A DNA stretch of 64,000 nt from Pelobates cultripes (Eukaryota > Chordata > Amphibia > Anura > Pelobatidae), in contig OW240914.1 of the NCBI GenBank assembly GCA_933207985.1, positions 292,545,096 to 292,609,095 of the forward strand. Reading direction: 5' to 3'. Positions 1 to 28,649 of this stretch are shown here, one piece after another. Numbering within the stretch: position 1 is the stretch's first letter; each line of letters opens with the position of its first letter. Below the pieces are notes generated by a model, which had not been told where the DNA came from, made no database searches, and worked only from the letters and a program-made list of their open reading frames with translations. The translations under genes and the position numbers were made by a program.

Positions 1-866
1 AATACCAAAACGCTCTCTGGATTCTTGACCAAATCGTCCTCAATATGGAGACAAAATATCCTAATGCAGAATTGCTGAGGTAGAATATAGAACCAAAGAA
101 GTGCAAGTGATTGCTCACCTTTTGGGGAGCCAGTTATATTAGGCTCTCTGTGTTACAGTATATGTGCACTTGCCTTCTTGTATAGCAGGAGCAGGAAATA
201 GTAAGGCTCCGCTGGGACTTGGAATCACAATTAAAATACACTTTATTGGTTAAAAACAATAAACATTAATAAATATATCAAAGTGCTAGTGATACCAATC
301 CACAGTCTTGGGTCCTTCCTCTTTCTCAGAGATGCGTTTCGCAGGACGGCTTTATCAATCGGGACGTCTGTTTCCTGTCAGATCTTTGTTTATATATGTA
401 TAGACTTCTTATGATTGGTCGCCACGCTTCTTCGGCGGGCAATCACTGGGCTGACATTCACGGGTGTGTATATTTGCAGCTGTTCCCCATGGCTGATTTA
501 CCCAAGACCGGAAGTGACGTACGGACCAGACGTAACATCATGCTGATCCGCCACCTTGAATGTGTCCACAGTGTCATTTCCTGCGAAGTCCGTGTGGACA
601 TCTTTAATATGGGCAGTTCTCTTGTAGGGTAAATTCAATAACATTCATCAACTGCTGGCAATATAGTGCACAGTTCTTTTGGCGATTAAAAGGCACATAT
701 ACTCTAACACCAAGTATAACTGGCTCCCCAGAAGGTGAGTAATCACGTGCACTTGGGTTCTATATTCTACCTCAGCAATTTTACACTAGGATATTTTGAC
801 TCTCCTTTTTGTCTCCATATTGAGGACGATTTGGTCAAGAATCCAGAGAGGGTTTTGGTATTACCC
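1..866. repeat. Imperfect inverted-repeat element, probably Penelope-type terminal region
   Basis: Bases 1 to about 200 are the imperfect reverse complement of about 655-866. Both arms carry the same succession of words, for example the left arm reads gagccagttata where the right reads tataactggctc. The spacer (200-655) holds a decayed hammerhead-like motif. Inverted arms around a GAAACGC core resemble the terminal regions of Penelope-like elements, so I infer a PLE-derived insertion. The left edge is cut by the window, so no target duplication can be checked. No coding capacity is credible. Confidence 0.55.
331..360 (-). ncRNA. Decayed hammerhead-ribozyme-like motif
   Basis: The minus strand reads TTGATAA, then AG and a short GC/GC stem, then GAAACGC. 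This is the order of a type I hammerhead (CUGANGA, stem II, GAAA), but C3 and G8 are changed and stem III does not close, so it is probably inactive. It shares an extra A before stem II with the two other hammerhead-like motifs in the window. Confidence 0.3.
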
Positions 867-1139
867 AATATACCTCCGCCTAAGAGATTTTTAGTCTATC
901 CATATGTGGCTCTATACCATGTGAGTGTGGTCCATATCCCTTCACATATCCTTCTGGTGGACTTGATATACTTCACAATTTTGCATTGTTTCCTCTTTTC
1001 TAGAGAATGTTATTATTCTACACCTTCCCCAGATTCGAGTGGGGTAAGTGTATCCTATTCTAGTGTTCCACTAAGTAGAAGTTTTGGTGGCATGTTGCAC
1101 CAGGTTCACTTGTTTGATTTATAGGAAGTATTTAGGAAG

Positions 1140-1302
1140 GATCTGTAAGTAGCATGCAGGGAGGTGTGACTAGAGCTGCATAAACAAAGTGATTTAACTC
1201 CTAAATAGCAGATAATTGAGCATTTTGATTGCAGGGACATGACCTATACACCAAAACTGATTCATTAAGTTAAGTTTGTTTTGGTGACTAGTGTTCCTTT
1301 AA
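1140..1302. mobile_element. Right half of a T2-type MITE
   Basis: The segment ends in a short inverted-repeat tail (ggtgacta, then ttcctttaa) and shares the words gctgcataaacaaagtga and ccaaaactgattcatt with the MITE halves at 20539 and 44150. TTAA-flanked MITEs beginning TTAAAGG are the T2 family described from Xenopus. Only the right half is recognisable. Confidence 0.6.
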
Positions 1303-1450
1303 GAATATACTATAAACATATTTATGAAACCAAGTATGTGGATTAATCTCTTAATAGCGGGCATTAGGTTGCTAAGAGTAGGGCCTGCCAAAAATGGGAT
1401 GCATTGAAGTTGTGGCAGGCTTATGCAATGTTTGATCATATACTGTAACT

Positions 1451-1454
<4 letters not shown>

Positions 1455-1520
<66 letters not shown>
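1455..1520. repeat. (AT)n microsatellite
   Basis: About 65 bases of uninterrupted AT dinucleotide repeat followed by a short G-run. Simple sequence. Confidence 0.95.
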
Positions 1521-1524
<4 letters not shown>

Positions 1525-1882
1525 GGAGAGAAATATATATATATTCACTGTCTGGTATCCCTAGTATGATGTGGTGTGGCATAAGGATGCATAGCTCCAC
1601 TTCTGCAATTGGGGCAGTGCTGCAGAAGACAGATAACCTTCACTAAAATTGTGAGTAAACTGTATAGTAATGGTGCACGACCATATAGCCCCAGAGTCTA
1701 GTTACAATAGCCTCTTCAATTTAAGAGTTTATAGTGAATAATTTGTCTTCCACGTTAGAATCAGTGTAGGACCTACTGATATTGTGGTACTGTTAAGTAC
1801 TGGTGGGCATAACACAATATGCACACAATATAGCCATATGGTGGAACTGAATCCCCACATTTGTTTGCTGAGATAGGCGATT

Positions 1883-2301
1883 TTAAAGGGATCTCAACAA
1901 ACCCGTTTTCCGGGCACTATAGGTTTATAGGTTTAATAGGTCCCCACCTCCCTCGCGGCTAAAATCCATTCAGCCACATACATGAAGAGTCAGGCTCCGC
2001 ACACGCTGAAGTTGGCAGGGGAGACCTAATGCAATGCTTTCCTATGGGGGAAATTTGACTCTGGAGGTCCATGAGGATGTACAGCACCAGATAACAGACC
2101 AAAAGTCAGTTTGGATTCCGGAAGCGTTTCCAGTGCTGTCTGGTAGACAGCCACTGAGGGCAGATTTAGAGATGCAAAGTAAACATTGCAGTTCTCTGGA
2201 ACTGCAATGTTTTACATTGCAGCACGAAGTGCAAAAGGTTCACAGCACCCAGAGTACTTCAATTAGCTGAAGTGGTCTGGGAGCCTACAGTGTCCCTTTA
2301 A
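1883..2301. mobile_element. T2-type MITE
   Basis: The element starts TTAAAGGGATCTC and ends cagtgtccctttaa, with TTAA at both edges. Inside are imperfect inverted segments (cctatggggg; tgcaatgttttacattgca) seen in other members of this family in the window. Non-coding. Confidence 0.7.
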
Positions 2302-3063
2302 GTAGCCTTATGAAATGTAATGTATTTTTGTGTGTGTGCGGTTTCTTAATCTGTATTACGATAAGGAGGAACAGGCATATTTACAAACCATACAACATAA
2401 TTGCTTTGATTAGTTCATATGCAGTCAAATGAAGTGGTCAGTAGAAGAATGAATGAAACGGTGTGCTAAGCACAAGTTTATATCAAGGTCAGAATCCATA
2501 TTCCTAATACAACTCTTATGTGCTTGCATCATCCTATGTAAGTGTACATGGGGCAACACGACCTGTACAGATAATCTTGGGCATTCAACATGCCATTTGG
2601 TAACAAAACAGCCTTGAAGTATGTTTGAATTTACGTCAAACAACTGTGCTTGTGCATTGGTATGTTTAAGAGTAGATTGTAATGCATTTTGTCAAAAGGA
2701 ACAATACACTAGAGTAAATCAATTCCTCTCTTTTTTTAACCTTTCAAAAATGTATAATTGCATATATTTAGAACAGGTATTTATTGAATGATTAATAAAT
2801 AAAAAATTTATGGATTTAAACTGGTATTGACTCCATTTACAGTGCATTAATGTAAGTTTTATTTCTATTGAATAACCCCCTACAAAAAGCATTGTCTTCA
2901 AACCTTGCCTGGTTAGGTCACCCAAACAGTATGGAAAATTGCCAATAGGTAACAAGTAGCAAGCAATAGAACAAAAAATAATTTCTGCCTCTAAAGAGTT
3001 TTGCCATTTTTTGGTCATAAAACAAGAACTTAATCTAACTACTCATCAGACAAAGTTACTTAC
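2302..3063. other. znf346 intron or downstream sequence, no feature seen
   Basis: The sequence is AT-rich. I looked on the minus strand for a further C2H2 exon (CxxC ... HxxxxxH) continuing from the phase-1 donor of the exon ending at 3064 and found none. The missing 3' exons of znf346 probably lie left of the window. Confidence 0.5.
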
Positions 3064-20036
<16,973 letters not shown>

Positions 20037-20538
20037 TTTCCTTCACAGCCACAGAGAAAGCGCGGTTCCAGCGACACACGAGACGCAGAGCTTCTCACCC
20101 ACACACAGAGAGAGAGCGCGAGAGAGACAGACAGGCCGCGCGGGGATCGCGAGAGCAGGGCTTTCACCACAAATCTCGCGATAACCAGGCGGGAGGAGCG
20201 CTTCTGGGTGCTAACGTCGCGAAAAATCCGCCGAGAGGGGGCGCGAGTGCGAATCTCGCGAGACCAAACTCGAGATCGCTCCGAACGTCGTGAGACCGAA
20301 CGTGAACTCGAGAGGGGCTCCGAACGGAAATCTCGCGAGACTGAACGCGAACTAGAGATTCTTCGAACGCAAAGCTGGCGAGACGGGAACTGAGTCCGGG
20401 GAGCTGGGATGAGAGGCGAACTGTAAGCACCGAACACAAACTATGGTATGACTGTACGTATGGGGGGGGGGGTCACGGGTGAGCTAATAGCTATTAACTA
20501 ACAGCGGTAGTCACTAACGTGAGAATTCAGAGGGACTT
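20037..20538 (-). promoter_or_regulatory. znf346: CpG-rich 5' UTR/promoter region of znf346
   Basis: The block upstream of the znf346 ATG is strongly CpG-rich. It contains several TCTCGCGAGA-like palindromes (about 20175, 20252, 20330), a motif known to drive TATA-less housekeeping promoters. No TATA box is obvious. CpG density drops after about 20420. Transcription start is inferred, not seen. Confidence 0.6.
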
Positions 20539-21737
20539 TTAAAGGGACAGTATAGGCACCAAAACAACTTTAGCTTATTGAAGCAGTTTTGGTGTATAGA
20601 TCATGTCCCTGCAATTTCACTGCTCTATTCACTGCCATTTAGGAGTTAAATCACTTTGTTTATACAGCCCTAACCACACCTCCCCTGGCAGTGACTGACA
20701 CAGCTGGCATAAAAAAAGGTTTGATTTTTCAATCAGATGTTAACTTGCTTTATAAGTTTTTTCTCTCCTACTCTGTACATTGAACTTTAAAGGGACACTA
20801 TCGTTACCCAGACTACTTCAGCTCATTGAAATGGTCTGGGTGCAGTGTCCCTTGAATTTCCAGAGAACCCAGACAACCACTGGAGGCGCTTCCTGGCTGT
20901 TAATGGGCGTCTGGTTCGGTAACTGACACTAGATGTCTTTGCGCTCTGCATGAGGACATCCAGCATCCGCTATTTCCCCATAGGAAAGCATTGATTTAAT
21001 GTGTTCCTATGGGGAGGGCCTAATGTGTGCGCGGGGCACTTAGCGCCCCCTTGTCAGTAACATTGGAGAAGGCCGAGGGACGACCCAGCGCCAAGGGACA
21101 TTGGATCTAGGATACGTGTCTGTTAGTCTACCCATTGTGCAGCGCTACGGAGCTTGTTGGCACTTTATAAATAATAATAAATAAAGGATTTTTAACGCTT
21201 TATTTACCAATGCGATGGGGGTGGACAGAGGGAGCTATAGTGCCAGGAATACAGTTTTGTATTCTACTATATACTTTATACCAGCGGTTCCCAAAGTGTG
21301 TATTGTGACCCACTGGGTACTTAGTGGGTACTTAGTCTGCCCAGCTGCTCCAGTCTGCAGCTCTGCTGGGTGCAGAGCTGCAGGCCGTGTGATAAAAGTC
21401 TCACAAGCACCCGGAGCGTTACCATGGCAAAACTGGGAGCTTGCAAGATTTCTATCACACGGTCTGCAGCTCTGCACCCGGCGGAACTGCAGACCGGAGA
21501 GGTAACCCACCGGACCACCAGGGAGACACTGGACCACCAGGGAATTTAATAAAGGTAAGACAAAGCCCCCAGACCCTGCCCCCTCACTCCCTGCCCCCCA
21601 ATGTAAGCCCTTCTCTCCCCTCTCCCTGCCCCCCCACTGTAGACCTCTCTCTCTCTGCCTCGCCCCCACACTGTAACCCTTTCTCCCCCTGCCCGCCCAC
21701 TGTAACCCTTTCTCACCCTGCCCTCACACTGCCACCC

Positions 21738-22110
21738 TGTAACTGAGTAGACTTGCCGATCGGGCCTCAGATGAACTAACGTTCCAAAACAGGTCTGAGG
21801 GCCGAACACATGGAGTACATGCTTTTTATAGAACTATAACTCCTCCCATTAATAGCTCCACCCGCACATACCCTTAACCAATTAACCAATCAGTGGACAG
21901 GATTTGGATTTCCTTATATGGGCAGACCTCATGGCTCATCCGAAACAAAGGAGAAAGGAGTGTGATTTCAGTTCCTGCATTCCTGCACATGCTCATTACA
22001 TTGATGACAGTATCTTAGCTACGTGTAACTAACTAACTGATACAACATACACATATGCCACGTGGAGGTCTCGGCCTACTAAATTTACATTTCACCGACA
22101 TTCCATCACA
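21738..22110 (-). repeat. ERV1 3' LTR
   Basis: It matches the LTR at 41664-42050 and has TGTGATGG...GTTACA termini on the minus strand. Relative to the other LTR it lacks 63 bp (the equivalent of 41683-41745) that hold the AATAAA signal, and it keeps about 50 bp lost from the other. The TATAAAAAG box is present. Confidence 0.85.
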
Positions 22111-22123
22111 TTCCCCCCTTTGA
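22111..22123 (-). promoter_or_regulatory. ERV1 polypurine tract
   Basis: The minus strand reads CAAAGGGGGGAA directly before the TG of the 3' LTR, the expected plus-strand primer site of a retrovirus. Confidence 0.8.
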
Positions 22124-22229
22124 TGCCTCTGATACAAAATTATTCCAGATGCATCACCAATCATAGTTTACCAACACCTCTTAAGTAGTCATTGGACCAG
22201 AACAGATCTTAGCATCATCACAAACTCCT

Positions 22230-24839
22230 TCAGCATTCCTCATCCTGAATATGTTCTCTTTGGGCTAGGGATTCATATCTATAGACAGCCATTACATGAT
22301 AGAAAAACAGAAAAAAGAGCGTATATATATAAAAGGTAAATAGTAAAGGTAACTTTAAAAGTATACTTTAATATAAACAAACAGAATAAGGAATAAAAAA
22401 TATATATATATATATATATATATATTATTCCTTATTCTGTTTGTTTATATTAAAGTATACTTTTAAAGTTACCTTTAATATTTACTATTTTTTATTTCCT
22501 GGATCCTGTATATCCTTGGTGGGGATTATACCACCCAAGCTGTTTATACCAGAGCAGGCCATATGCTCTAGAAAGTGTAAGTACAATACTATTTACTATC
22601 CATTATATTATTGGTACTTACTTCACCATATTGCTGCTATTTTTCTTTTATACCAACTACGCTCATTGCACTTTGAAAATATTCGTGGCAACTTCCACAA
22701 ATCCAAAGACGGGGATTGTACCGTCCAGGCGCTTCACAGCAGAGCTCTGTTATAGCTCATCCAAATGTGAGTGGACTGTACATAGTCATAAATCACCTAT
22801 CTTTAAGATAAAATGTACTGTATTGCACTATTATTTTTTATCTTAATTCTTTTCCGAGGTTACGATTATTTGGAATATTCAAGGATACATGTATGTATTT
22901 TTCACATATATATACTAGGCGCGGTATACGCTCTTTTTTCTGTTTTTCTATCACTCACTTACAGGGTTGGGGAATCCTTGTCTGTATACTGCTGCCTGAC
23001 CACTATAGTGAGTGCCTATTATTTTTCTTTTTCCAGCCATTACATGAGCAGCTGTCTTTCTTTCTATAGTACTCTTTATGATACTACGTATAGATCTGAC
23101 CACTAATGGAATTAGGCAGGGCAGAAAGAGACATAAGAATATAATAAATACTACTCCTCCTACGAACGCCTTAATCCCTCCAAGCTGCTCATACCAACTT
23201 CCAAACCAACTACTAGGATTATACCCATTCCAGACCTGAGTAGGTACATGCGTCAGTTTAACCATGTGGCTTGTAAGTTCAGCCACTGCCCGCCCTTCAT
23301 CATCTATGTGCAAACAACAGTTGCTGAGATTAAACTTTCCGCATACACCTCCCTCTACTGCTAATAGGTAGTCCAGAGCTAATCTATTTTGATAGATTGC
23401 TGATCTCATCCAAGTATTTTGCTTAGCTAGAAGATTAAGTGCTTGAGCTGTCTCATTAGTGATAATCTCAACCACCGCCTGTAGTCTTATAATACGGTTG
23501 AGCATATATATTGGGGTTCTATATCCATAGGTACCATCTTCTGCCCAAGTAGCAGGTCCATAATAATTAATAATGCGTTGGGGAGGCCACTCATCATCTT
23601 CCCAGCTACCTATATTCAAGGATGCTCGCTTCTTTTTATGATTTACATCATAAACCTTAACTCCCAAGGTCTCTCCTGTCTCAATTGGCAACAAGAAGAA
23701 GGATGGCTTGAGCATACCTAATACACATGCCCTTTCCCAATCCTGTGGTAATTCTAAATATGCTTTCTTACCACAGATCCAATATAAATTCGCTGGGGCT
23801 TTCCAATTGGATGTAGCAGTTAAGTCAAACCATACCTCTTTTAAAGGGGTGTAATTGGCAAACGGATTAGTAGGCTCTGAGACATTTGAAGCTGACCACC
23901 AAGTAGTATCTTTAGTATCGGCATTATAGGCTTTCTGTCCTAGACATATTAACTCGCCAACAGGTGTTGTATACAATGGCCCTTTCCTGGCTAAACATAC
24001 ATGACCTATAATAGAGGTTTTTAACCGCCACTCTGATTTACCTCTAGTACTTACTTGATGATCAGACTGAGAAAGTATTTGTTGTTCATCTGTCTCAGAA
24101 CCAGGATACCATACTTCCTTTGCCTCCCGTGGTGACTGGTCTCCCATATTAGTACCTCCACATACAAAGCAATTAGTTACATTAAGACTACCTGCAATAC
24201 TCTCAGCCAAATCAATAAATAGGTTCTTAACATTATGGGGAATTTTATCCTCAACACTCATCTCCTCATAGAAGGAATGAAAAACCTGATGAGTTTGAGT
24301 TGCTATCGTCTCAGTTTCAAGTCCTACACATATTATGGTCCCTGGATCTACCCCTGTGCCATATATTTGGAACCCAAATAGATTTCCAAACTTATCAATA
24401 AAATGTTGTGGATTAGAGATGGTCATATTGACAGGATTACATTCCATAGACTTACAGTGTGGTGTAGTGGGCAACCTTTGGATAATCATATCTTGATCCA
24501 CTGTTTTTCCCCAGGTCGCCCACCCTACACAAGACCAATATGGACAAAAATTAAAATCCCTATTTGGGCAATCAGGATCAGTAGATATTTTACTGGGACA
24601 TAAATATTTATCATTAAACCCATAAGTTCGTTCCCATTTAAGATTACCACATACATTCCAAAGTTTTCCACTACCAGAGATCGCCTTACATGCATCAAAT
24701 AGTAGAATGCCCGTAAAATGGATGGTATTTATCACAGTCCTATTTATCAAGGTCCCCTGGGAGTTACTGTTCCGAATTACCAACCAAATTGTACAAGGTT
24801 GGAATTGGGGATCAAAACATTTAGGCTCTCCTGATATTG
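22230..24839 (-). pseudogene. env: ERV1 env, distal part (most of SU, all of TM)
   Basis: This is an open minus-strand stretch of about 600 codons, downstream of the break caused by the Penelope dimer. It has many cysteines and N-glycosylation sites. A heptad region is followed by a class-I CX6CC disulfide motif at about 23310-23345, then a membrane-spanning segment (VFIIFLCLFLPCLIPLVV) at about 23080-23135 and a short cytoplasmic tail. The tail is interrupted after HVMA by the insertion at 22300-23034 and resumes to a stop at 22230-22232. Apparent start and stop codons inside the inserted DNA are artefacts. The 5' part lies at 32081-32436. Confidence 0.85.
22300..23034. mobile_element. Short inverted-dimer insertion in env tail, 13-bp target duplication
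   Basis: It is flanked by an exact 13-bp duplication AGCCATTACATGA (22287-22299 and 23035-23047). Inside, the left arm (22300 to about 22400) is the reverse complement of two blocks on the right: tagaaaaacagaaaaaagag matches the region near 22935-22965, and the gtaactttaaaagtatactt block matches 22430-22490. A (TA)n lies between. No ORF survives. The architecture and duplication length match the larger Penelope dimer in the same env gene, so I infer a 5'-truncated Penelope-like insertion of another subfamily. Confidence 0.65.
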
Positions 24840-25582
24840 ACAGTCTATGAATACCAGTCAAAGGTTACCTCCTTTTACAGAGGAGTGTGTATAGTACAGT
24901 GCTTTAAAACAAGTGAAGTGATTTGTAGGCTGCTCAATACACTTAAGTGAAAATATCCTCTATTTCACAAAATACAGTTGAAGTTATTGGTGTGGTTTAA
25001 GCTATAAACAAACTTATCCCAATAAGTGGAGCGCTCCTAACACAAGTACAGCTTACCAAATGGCATCCCATTCAATGGCGCAGTGTAAGGTACATGTTTA
25101 AAAAGATACAAAGGAATACAATATAGTGTAGACGGTATGGAAGGTGTTAATTTAGTAATAGTTATATCGGGTAAATTGAACACTCACATTTCTAGGAGCC
25201 TGTATGTGAGAACACTGGCTCCGTATATTAGCCGATGTGCTTATAAGGGTAGCACCGCCCGCCTCCTTCAGTGTGGGATAATTCTCCAAAACAAAATGAT
25301 AAAGAGAGCAGACCAATGTGTAAAACGTGCTTAATAAAAACACAATCTGGTACAGATAAATGGTTTGCTCACCTGGTCCTGAGCCTGTGGGTCCCGGCTC
25401 TAGGTGTGTGCGCTTGGTGTCACTTTAAGTGGGGGTGACACTACCCCTGGGAAGATTCTCCTGAGGTTTCCAAAAGAGGGACTTAAGAGGAATGTAGTAA
25501 AAAAATAATGGTTTTATTTAGATCAAAATCAATAAAAACAATAGTTAAAAAGTCCTCTTTAAAAGTCCTCTTTTAAATAGCC

Positions 25583-25618
25583 AAAACGCGTTTCACTGCT
25601 TCTATGGAGCTTCCTCAG
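25583..25618 (-). ncRNA. Hammerhead-like ribozyme motif, left PLE arm
   Basis: Mirror image of the motif at 31441-31476 with the same sequence: CTGAGGA, weak stem II, GAAAC, two-base loop, GTT. It lies in the 3' region of the minus-strand PLE copy. Confidence 0.45.
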
Positions 25619-26405
25619 TCAGCTGTAGTAGTTATCCTCTGAATCTTCCATCTTAAATGTTTCTGGGGTCCTCCCCTTTGGTGTGTTCAATCATTGTCCT
25701 CCAATCATAATAGGGGTTGTATATTCCTCATATAATGGAATTCGTATGTGTCCCTTTAATTGGCCCAGGTTTCTGGCGCCTTTTTTGGTGTTATAATCTC
25801 ATTGGTGGGTGGTGGTTGGTTGGCGGAAGTACTCCGCATCCGTCCGGGTGGTTGGCGGAAGTGACGTCACGAACCCACGTGACCGTCACTTCGCTTCCGC
25901 CCGGACGTTCCCTGTCTCCCCGGTCGTGCCGCACATGATCTTTGCGTGCAGGTCGGGGAGGAGGGAATGGTGTGAGCATTTCTTCTAATACCGCCCATTA
26001 GGGCGTTTCTAAGTGCCGGTATAGAGCCCCTCCCCCTGGTGCCGATCACCCGCACTGTAATCATATCCAGTGCAGGTCCGGCCAGGGGGGGGACTAACTA
26101 AGGGTACTTTCACTGAAATAGCAAAGTGAAAAGTATGTTAATATAAATCATAAGTGAAAAACATATAAGTATATATATGCATATTATCTCATGGTGGTAT
26201 ATGGTGAAATATTAAAGTGCTTAGTGTAATAGAGTGATATTCTATTGATAATAGTTGAATGGTATTCATAAAGAGATTAGTGTTAAACTTTGATCATTAA
26301 AAGATCAATAAGGGATTTAAATTATAAAGTGGTACTTGTTCAAAAAAAAAAAAAAAAGGGGGAATGAAAGGGAAATTTGGACATTAGGTGAATAGTGGGA
26401 GATGT

Positions 26406-28604
26406 TTATATGAAATGACAAAGTTCAAAATCTATATTCAAACCTTGGGGTCTTAATGTCCCAAGGTTGAATATCCATTTCATTTCGTTCTGTCCCAATA
26501 ATTTCAAAAAATCTCCTCCTCGCCAATTTCCTCTTACCCTCTGTATGCCCATAAATTTCAAAAGTGTGGGGTCACTATTGTGTGCAATAGAAAAATGATG
26601 AGATACACTGTGTCCTTCGAACTTTTTTTTGATATTCCTAGAGTGTTCTGCTATCCTAATATATAGCTTGCGTTTGGTGCGGCCTACATATTTGAGGCCG
26701 CATGGGCATTCCAATAAGTATATAATATTATTGGAGTGGCAAGTGATGAGGTCCTTAATTTGAAATTCCTCCTTGTTGTTGAAGTTCTGGAATTGTGTGA
26801 TGTGTCTTTTTTTATTGTTGGTGCTTTTGCATGCTAAGCAAGTGCCACATCCAAAAAAGCCTTTCTCCTTATCTAAAAAAGTAGTAGTTTTTGTTTTCCT
26901 AAAATGATTCTTAACTAAAAGTTTATTCAAATTGGCGGCTCCTCTAAAAATTACCTTAGGTTTAGGTGGTAAAATTTGTGTAAGAGTATCGTCTTGTAAT
27001 AAAATGGGCCAGTGTTTATTAAAAAATTTTTTAAGGGCTCTGTTGTTATAACTATAATTGCATATAATAGGTAAATTATTTTGGTCCACGTTTGCCGTTT
27101 TATTTTTTTCTTTTAGTAAAGTGCTTTGTGGGATTTCCGAGACCTGTGCTAATGTATCTCTTAGTTTATTTTTCTCATAACCTTTTTCCAATAGGTCTGA
27201 TATTAGTTTATCTGCCTGTTGTGTAAAAGTTATTTCATCTGTGCAGTTCCTTTTGATGCGTATGAGTTGAGATTTAGGTATGCTGTTAAGCCAGGGAGAG
27301 AAATGGCAGCTTGAAGTGTGAATAAAACTATTAACGTCCACATCCTTAAAGTGGGTTTTGGTTTTGATTTGGTTATTTTCTATGAAGATATCCAAATCCA
27401 AAAATGTTACATTATGTTTATTAAAATTAGTTGATAAAATGATACCCCACTCGTTATGGTTAAGCTGGTTTAAAAAAGCATGGAGTGTGGCTTCAGTTCC
27501 TTTCCAGATAAAAAATAGGTCATCAATGTAACGGCGATAGGTCACCAGGCCCTCCACCCAGCCTTCTCCTGTGTATAGATGTTGACGTTCCCAATCTGCC
27601 ATAAACAGATTGGCGTAGCTGGGTGCAAACCTGGTGCCCATCGCCGTGCCACATGCCTGTAGATAAAAAGTATCGTCATACCAGAAATAATTACTGGTTA
27701 AAATCAGCTGTATTGCTTCCATAATGAAGTCAATTTGATCGGGTTCAAAAGAGTGGGATTGTTCTAAGAAGAATCTAACGGCTTTGCATCCCTTTTGGTG
27801 TGAAATAATGGTGTATAATGAGCTGACATCTGCTGTCACTAAAAAGTAGTCCTGTTCCCATTTAATGGTTTGCAGATGTCTAAGGATGCTGCCTGTGTCT
27901 TTAAGGTAGCTTGGGATATTCCGTACTATAGGTTGGAGGCATTTGTCTACATATTCCGAAAGTCTGCATGAAATTGAATTAATCCCTGAGACTATGGGTC
28001 TGCCAGGTGGGGCTTCAGAGTTCTTGTGGATCTTAGGAAGGTAATAGAACACTGGGATTTTTGGGTGAATCATATTTAGATATTCAAACTCTTTTTGATT
28101 CAGGATTTCCTTCTGTGAGCCCCTTTTAATAAGGTCAGAAAATTTAGTTTTAATTTCACCTGTTGGGTCTCCTTTTAATCTTGTGTAGGTAGTTTGGTCA
28201 GTCAGTAGTCTCATGCATTCTGTATGGTAATCCTTAATGTCTAGAATAACTATCCCCCCTCCCTTATCTGCCGGTTTGATTACAATTTCGTTATCCTTCT
28301 GTAGTTTTTTTAAAACCTGGTATTCCTCTTTTTTAAGATTTTGTTGGTAATGGTTGGCTTTTTTTAATTTGTTAATATCTGCCATTACCATTTTTTCGAA
28401 AGTAGCCATCTCCCCTGAGATAAGATGTTTGGGAAAGAAAGTAGATTTCTCTTTTAATGTAGTGTGTGTATATTTGGTTTGAATGGGATGGTCCGGTGCG
28501 GGGTGTTTGTGAAAAAAATTTTTTAAACATAAAGTGCGTTTAAACTTATTTAGATCCACATAGGTATCGAATTTGTTCAAATTTCTCGTGGGTGCAAATT
28601 TCAT
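26406..28604 (-). CDS. Penelope-like element reverse transcriptase with GIY-YIG endonuclease (left copy)
   Basis: 732 codons. The N-terminal KFAPTRN motif and a DLNKFKR segment typical of PLEs come first. RT motifs follow in order: KPADKGGGIVILD, LPKIHK...PPGRPIVSG, TADVSSLYT, GTAMGTRFAPSYANLF, YIDDLFF (catalytic Asp pair) and TFLDLDI. A CxxC pair (GCGTCLAC) precedes a C-terminal GIY-YIG nuclease (YLLECPCGLKYVGRT ... RIAEH). PLEs use this enzyme for target-primed reverse transcription. The ATG at 28604 is only the first Met at the truncation point; in intact PLEs the frame starts further upstream. No internal stop, so an enzymatically complete RT-EN core is possible. Confidence 0.93.
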   Translation of the reverse strand: MKFAPTRNLNKFDTYVDLNKFKRTLCLKNFFHKHPAPDHPIQTKYTHTTLKEKSTFFPKHLISGEMATFEKMVMADINKLKKANHYQQNLKKEEYQVLKKLQKDNEIVIKPADKGGGIVILDIKDYHTECMRLLTDQTTYTRLKGDPTGEIKTKFSDLIKRGSQKEILNQKEFEYLNMIHPKIPVFYYLPKIHKNSEAPPGRPIVSGINSISCRLSEYVDKCLQPIVRNIPSYLKDTGSILRHLQTIKWEQDYFLVTADVSSLYTIISHQKGCKAVRFFLEQSHSFEPDQIDFIMEAIQLILTSNYFWYDDTFYLQACGTAMGTRFAPSYANLFMADWERQHLYTGEGWVEGLVTYRRYIDDLFFIWKGTEATLHAFLNQLNHNEWGIILSTNFNKHNVTFLDLDIFIENNQIKTKTHFKDVDVNSFIHTSSCHFSPWLNSIPKSQLIRIKRNCTDEITFTQQADKLISDLLEKGYEKNKLRDTLAQVSEIPQSTLLKEKNKTANVDQNNLPIICNYSYNNRALKKFFNKHWPILLQDDTLTQILPPKPKVIFRGAANLNKLLVKNHFRKTKTTTFLDKEKGFFGCGTCLACKSTNNKKRHITQFQNFNNKEEFQIKDLITCHSNNIIYLLECPCGLKYVGRTKRKLYIRIAEHSRNIKKKFEGHSVSHHFSIAHNSDPTLLKFMGIQRVRGNWRGGDFLKLLGQNEMKWIFNLGTLRPQGLNIDFELCHFI

Positions 28605-28649
28605 ATTAGATTATTACAAAAGGGTCTGAAATTTGCACCCACGAGAAAT

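Noticed and set aside
396..1124. 78- and 129-codon plus-strand frames
   Set aside because: They lie in the inverted-repeat element and show no domain; the arm on the opposite side is not open in the same way.
22951..23034. C-terminal extension of the env frame (after HVMAG)
   Set aside because: It is inserted DNA inside the 13-bp duplication; the viral tail continues at 22286 and stops at 22230-22232.
24840..24861. Apparent env start Met at 24861
   Set aside because: It lies in the 3' tail of the inserted Penelope copy, not in env.
25717..26064. Small ORFs mirrored at 30995-31342
   Set aside because: They are frames in the GC-rich 3' region of the Penelope arms. They are duplicated only because the arms are, and have no family signature.
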